This document shows, piece after piece, positions 60,983-64,000 of a stretch of DNA of 64,000 nucleotides. Position numbers and translations under genes: made by a program. The notes beneath the pieces are model-generated. The model ran no database searches, was not told the DNA's origin, and worked only from the letters and a program-made list of their open reading frames with translations. The first letter of the stretch is position 1. Each line of letters opens with the position of its first letter. This DNA comes from Sorangium cellulosum So0157-2. GTDB lineage: Bacteria > Myxococcota_A > Polyangia > Polyangiales > Polyangiaceae. The DNA lies in contig NC_021658.1 of assembly GCF_000418325.1 (NCBI RefSeq), positions 2,542,001 through 2,606,000 of the forward strand. Direction: 5' to 3'.

Positions 60983-61954
60983 ATGAACATCGTCGTTCTC
61001 ACGTACATCGAGGCCCCGGACCAGAAGCCGGATGTTGTGGTCGAGCAGGTCGCCCGGGCGCTCAGGAACGGCGGACACGAGGTGTCGGTCGTCGCCGAGC
61101 ACGGCGACGTCGCGCGGCTCGTCTCCGCCCTCTCGCGCGCCCGCCCCGATCTCGTCTTCAACCTCATGGAGATGTTCGGCGACGACGTGCTCGGCGACGT
61201 CTCCGTGGTCGGCCTGCTCGACATGCTCGGCCTCCGCTACACGGGCTCCGGCCCCGCGGAGCTCTCGCTCGCGCAGGACAAAGGCCTCTCCAAGAAGATC
61301 CTCGCCTTCGAGGGCATCCTCTATCCAAAGTTCGCCGTCTTCTCCAAGGACGCGGATTTCGAGACCGGGGGCAACCTGCACATGCCCCTGTTCGTCAAGC
61401 CGCTCCGCATGGACGCGTCGATCGGCATCGACAGGAACGGCCTCGTCCACGACGCCCGAGCCCTCATGAAGCGGGTCCTCGCCATCCACGAGGAGTGCGA
61501 CGACTCGGCCCTCGCCGAGGAGTTCATCGAGGGGCGGGAGCTCTACGTGGGGATCCTCGGCAACGCGCAGCCCACGGCGCTCCCGCCGATCGAGATCGAT
61601 TTCACCGGCTTCCCGGAGGGGCGGCCGCACATCCTCGATCAGAAGGCGAAGTTCGACGAGCAGAGCGCCGAGTACAAGGGCACGAAGGCCGTCGTCGCGG
61701 AGCTGCCCGACGAGCTCCGGGCGAGGCTCCAGAAGGTCTCGCTCGACGCCTACCGGGCGCTCCGCGTGAAGGACTACGGCCGGGTCGATCTCCGGCTCAC
61801 CGAGGCCGGCGACATCTACGTGATCGAGGTCAACGCGAGCTGTTATCTCGAGGCCTCGGGGGAGTTCGCCATGGCCGCCGCCGCGGCCGGCATCGGGTAC
61901 GACGCGCTCGTCCAGCGGATCGTCGATCTCGCGACGCAGCGCTACGCGAGGTAG
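60983..61954 (+). CDS. ATP-grasp ligase, D-Ala-D-Ala ligase-like
   Basis: 323 residues, ATG at 60983 (MNIVVLTYIEAPDQKPD). ATP-grasp core: VGLLDMLGLRYTGSGPAELSLAQDKGLSKKIL (substrate/ATP entry), FVKPLRMDASIGIDRNGLV (ATP-binding Lys and loop), LAEEFIEGRELYVGILGN and DYGRVDLRLTEAGDIYVIEVNAS (metal Asp, Glu, Asn). This is the D-alanine-D-alanine ligase superfamily, but members of this branch are usually distinct from the peptidoglycan enzyme, joining unknown peptides or amino acids. It overlaps the convergent metallopeptidase by 13 bases. The upstream 28-bp palindrome may control it. Confidence 0.88.
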   Translation: MNIVVLTYIEAPDQKPDVVVEQVARALRNGGHEVSVVAEHGDVARLVSALSRARPDLVFNLMEMFGDDVLGDVSVVGLLDMLGLRYTGSGPAELSLAQDKGLSKKILAFEGILYPKFAVFSKDADFETGGNLHMPLFVKPLRMDASIGIDRNGLVHDARALMKRVLAIHEECDDSALAEEFIEGRELYVGILGNAQPTALPPIEIDFTGFPEGRPHILDQKAKFDEQSAEYKGTKAVVAELPDELRARLQKVSLDAYRALRVKDYGRVDLRLTEAGDIYVIEVNASCYLEASGEFAMAAAAAGIGYDALVQRIVDLATQRYAR

Positions 61955-62994
61955 CTGCCGGTGCGCACGTGGTTCATCGCGAGCGCCGTGACGAGCGCCG
62001 CGAAGGCGATCACCGCCGTCCGCTCGTTCGCGGCGCGGTACGCGAGCCCGAGCTCGCCCGCGCGGCCGGCGAGGTGGCGCACGAGCGGCCGCGTCGCCTC
62101 GGGGAAATGGCCGGTCGAGCGGTAGACGCTGGCGACGAGCTCCCGCTCCAGGTCCAGGATGAGCGCCGCGGCCGGCCGCTCTGCGCCCGCCTCGTCCGGC
62201 GCGTCGAGCTCGTCGAGCGCGTCGAGCTCGTCGAAGATCGCCCGCAGCGCGCCGTCGAAGCCCCGCGGCAGCTCGCCTTCGCCGGGGAGCGCCGCGCCGT
62301 AATACTCGTCGAGCGACGTGCCGAGCTCGGCGACGTCCTCGTCGAGCGCGTCGTCGGTCACGACCGGGTCGCGGTCGCGCAGGGCGGCCATGGCGCGATC
62401 GCAGTACTCCAGCTTGGCGAGCGCCTCGGGCCAGTCGGCGTACTCGACCCGCCACGCGCGCCCGGGCGTCATCCAGACGGCGAACGTCTCTGCCCAGTCC
62501 TCGTCCGGGTGCTTCTGCGCGTACCAGCCGGGCAGGTGGACGACGTGCCGGCGGCTGAACGGGATCGGCCGGTAGATCTCGTGGTAGGGCGCGTCGATCG
62601 GGCCGAAGCGCTCCACCCACGCCGGCTCGCCGTACAGGCGATAAGCGTAATTGACGACGTGCCCCATCTCGTGGCGCAGGTAGCGCAGGCAATCCGCCCG
62701 GGAGACGCCCTCGACATGCCCCGTGCGCGCGCCGTGGAGCGCCGTCAGGTCGGGCCTCGCCAGGTAGAACGGGATGCCGATCGAGATCGTGTCGAACGGG
62801 ACTCCCCACTCCGTGGAGAGGTAGAATCGCGGGCGGACCCGGCGGATCCCGGCGAGCTCGAGCTCCGCCGTGAACTCCGCGATGATCGCCTCGAGGCGCG
62901 TCCCCGCGATGGTGAGGCCGAGATCCCGGAGCGGCACCGGCCCGAGGGCGGGCTCGTGAAAGGCGGGCTCGTCGGGGGGAGCGGCGGCGGCCAT
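61942..62994 (-). CDS. Putative zinc-binding metallopeptidase
   Basis: 350 residues from the ATG at 62994; no strong ribosome-binding site. The zinc motif is LRYLRHEMGHVVNYAYRLYG (HEMGH), with the third-ligand region HPDEDWAETFAVWMTPG. The N-terminal segment VRPRFYLSTEWGVPFDTISIGIPFYLARPDL is typical of the putative zinc-binding metallopeptidase family. No signal peptide. Its tail-to-tail position with an ATP-grasp ligase recurs in my experience of this family, suggesting a ligase/peptidase pair that makes and trims a peptide, but that is inference. Confidence 0.82.
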   Translation of the reverse strand: MAAAAPPDEPAFHEPALGPVPLRDLGLTIAGTRLEAIIAEFTAELELAGIRRVRPRFYLSTEWGVPFDTISIGIPFYLARPDLTALHGARTGHVEGVSRADCLRYLRHEMGHVVNYAYRLYGEPAWVERFGPIDAPYHEIYRPIPFSRRHVVHLPGWYAQKHPDEDWAETFAVWMTPGRAWRVEYADWPEALAKLEYCDRAMAALRDRDPVVTDDALDEDVAELGTSLDEYYGAALPGEGELPRGFDGALRAIFDELDALDELDAPDEAGAERPAAALILDLERELVASVYRSTGHFPEATRPLVRHLAGRAGELGLAYRAANERTAVIAFAALVTALAMNHVRTGSYLA

Positions 62995-63312
62995 GGCGCC
63001 AGCATACCGCCGCGCCGGCGCAGGCGCTCGCCGTCGCGGGCGGCCGATCGGGCGCGCGACGGCGTGGTCCTGCTGGCGCCGGAGCAGCGGATCACCACCG
63101 GTTGCTGCCGGGGCAGCAGCGCGCGCGCGGCCGGCCTCGCCGAGCGGCGCGCGGCGGCGCGGCACGGGCGTTGCTGAACGCTGAACGCTGAACGCTGAAC
63201 GCTGAACGCTGAACGCTGGACGCCGAACGCGAACGCTGAACGCGAACGCTCACGAGCGTCGCACCGCGGACACGCGGCGACGGCTGCCGATCGCTGGCGC
63301 GGATCAACGGGC
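62995..63312. other. Intergenic region with heptanucleotide repeat
   Basis: Holds the GCTGAAC repeat at 63173-63241. Otherwise no gene or clear promoter. The upstream limit of the MFS gene is uncertain and may extend into it. Confidence 0.5.
63173..63241. repeat. 7-bp tandem repeat GCTGAAC
   Basis: Six perfect GCTGAAC copies (63173-63214) are followed by diverged copies GCTGGAC, GCCGAAC, GCGAAC and GCTGAAC. Not a multiple of three, so length changes would shift any overlapping frame. About 70-130 bases upstream of the MFS coding frame. Confidence 0.85.
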
Positions 63313-64000
63313 CTGATTCGAGCCGTCCACGAGGTCAAGCTGCGTTCCTTCATCGACAAGAACCGCTTTCTTCTGGTGTTCGCCGCGCTGTCCTCGGTCA
63401 TGGGCATCAGCGTCGGCGTCGCCAAGGTGACCACGACGCTCTACGCGATGGAGCTCAGGGCGAACGAGGCGCTGCTCGGGCTCATCGCCGGATCGCAGAG
63501 CGTCGGGGTGCTGCTCATGAGCATCCCGATCGGGCTCCTCGTCGATCACCTCGGGCCCTCGCGGCTGTTCGTGCTGGGGAGCCTCGTGGCGGGGACCCTC
63601 TACATGGCCTTGCCGGCGGTCCCGACTCCGGTGTTCCTGCTGGTCTGCACGACGGCGATCAGCTTCTTCATGCCGATGCGCTTCGTCTCGCTGAGCACCG
63701 TGTTCATGCAGCAGCTCGAGACGGTGGGCGAGGGCAAGGCCGGCTGGTACCGCGGCACCCATATGGTCGGCATGTTCCTGCTGGGCCCCATGCTCGCGGC
63801 CGCGCTCACCAAGGCCCTGGGCTTTCAGGGCACCTACTGGCTCATCGGGGCGAGCTTCCTCGTCACGGTCTTCATGTCGCCGATCGTCTTCGGTCGTTAT
63901 GCGGCGCGGTCCACCCCCCGGAGGGAGCTCCGCCTCTCCGGCGTCCGGTCCGATCTCGGCCTGCTCGCGCAGGACGTCGAGCTGCGCGGCGTGTGCCTGA
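63313..64000 (+). CDS. MFS transporter, N-terminal part, cut by window edge
   Basis: A frame without stops runs from upstream of 63313 to the end (229 codons from 63313). From LRSFIDKNRFLLVFAALSSV onward it is a clear MFS half: six membrane segments, the loop 2-3 signature as IPIGLLVDHLGPSRLFVLG, and a TM5/6 region GMFLLGPMLAAALTKALGF. No ATG or GTG precedes the first membrane helix; CTG at 63313 is the best-placed candidate, and GTG 63376 would cut into the helix. The C-terminal half is outside the window. The substrate is unknown. Confidence 0.75.
   Translation, partial: MIRAVHEVKLRSFIDKNRFLLVFAALSSVMGISVGVAKVTTTLYAMELRANEALLGLIAGSQSVGVLLMSIPIGLLVDHLGPSRLFVLGSLVAGTLYMALPAVPTPVFLLVCTTAISFFMPMRFVSLSTVFMQQLETVGEGKAGWYRGTHMVGMFLLGPMLAAALTKALGFQGTYWLIGASFLVTVFMSPIVFGRYAARSTPRRELRLSGVRSDLGLLAQDVELRGVCL

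Overview
The window is 64 kb of very GC-rich bacterial DNA. Codon third positions are almost always G or C. Several traits point to a large-genome myxobacterium of the Sorangium/Polyangium type (Polyangiales): many lipoproteins with Gly/Ser/Thr-rich linkers after the lipobox, Kelch and VCBS/FG-GAP repeat lipoproteins, Cys-rich lipoproteins, polysaccharide-degrading lipoenzymes, and small orphan regulators and enzymes rather than long operons. The taxonomic call is inference from style; no rRNA or other marker gene was seen.

Layout. 1-10.3 kb: a lipoprotein cut by the left edge, a Pro-rich envelope protein broken by a frameshift, a Uma2-like protein, a lipoprotein and an acetyltransferase. These are followed by a Septu-like ATPase/HNH pair (5.7-7.9 kb), a CBM21 protein, and a collagen-like lipoprotein with a perfect 18-bp tandem array. 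10.7-14.2 kb: three tandem paralogous VCBS-repeat lipoproteins. 14.4-23.1 kb: a complete kdp potassium-transport locus (a 26-codon membrane ORF, then kdpF, A, B, C, D, E) with phased direct repeats upstream. 23.2-28.8 kb: a remnant secreted protein, an inverted-repeat element, and a divergent GH43 / CE1-type esterase cluster whose intergenic region carries two LacI-type operators exactly 250 bp apart. 28.9-36.0 kb: DNA polymerase IV, a zinc-ribbon/beta-propeller protein, a reductase, a DHFR-like protein, an MFS transporter and two small uncharacterised proteins.

36.2-45.4 kb is a scrambled accessory region. A lipoprotein gene is interrupted by a fragment of an opposite-strand DUF1565-type gene. 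A 105-bp perfect direct repeat flanks about 5.5 kb that holds an IS701-type transposase remnant fused to the tail of a GxxExxY nuclease-like gene, an intact IS1182-type element with CTAG flanks, and a 14-repeat Kelch lipoprotein. An intact paralogue of the interrupted lipoprotein follows.

45.6-55.7 kb is ordinary chromosome: a Cys-rich lipoprotein, HipA-like kinase + DUF3037, DUF808, FMN reductase, RbgA GTPase, FrnE-like thiol oxidoreductase, rhomboid protease, EEP nuclease, GNAT and SDR.

55.7-57.8 kb (minus strand) is the most interesting locus. A 40-residue peptide ending in a Cys-Cys-Arg-Cys-Cys cluster is followed by two strong hairpins, a DUF692/MNIO iron oxygenase with all expected metal ligands, and a partner protein. 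This is a compact candidate RiPP pathway that I cannot assign to a described class. 58.5-64 kb: a small hypothetical, a PPK2 kinase, trehalose-phosphatase, an ATP-grasp ligase convergent with a zinc metallopeptidase, a heptanucleotide repeat, and an MFS gene running off the right edge.

No tRNA, rRNA or CRISPR array was recognised by eye.
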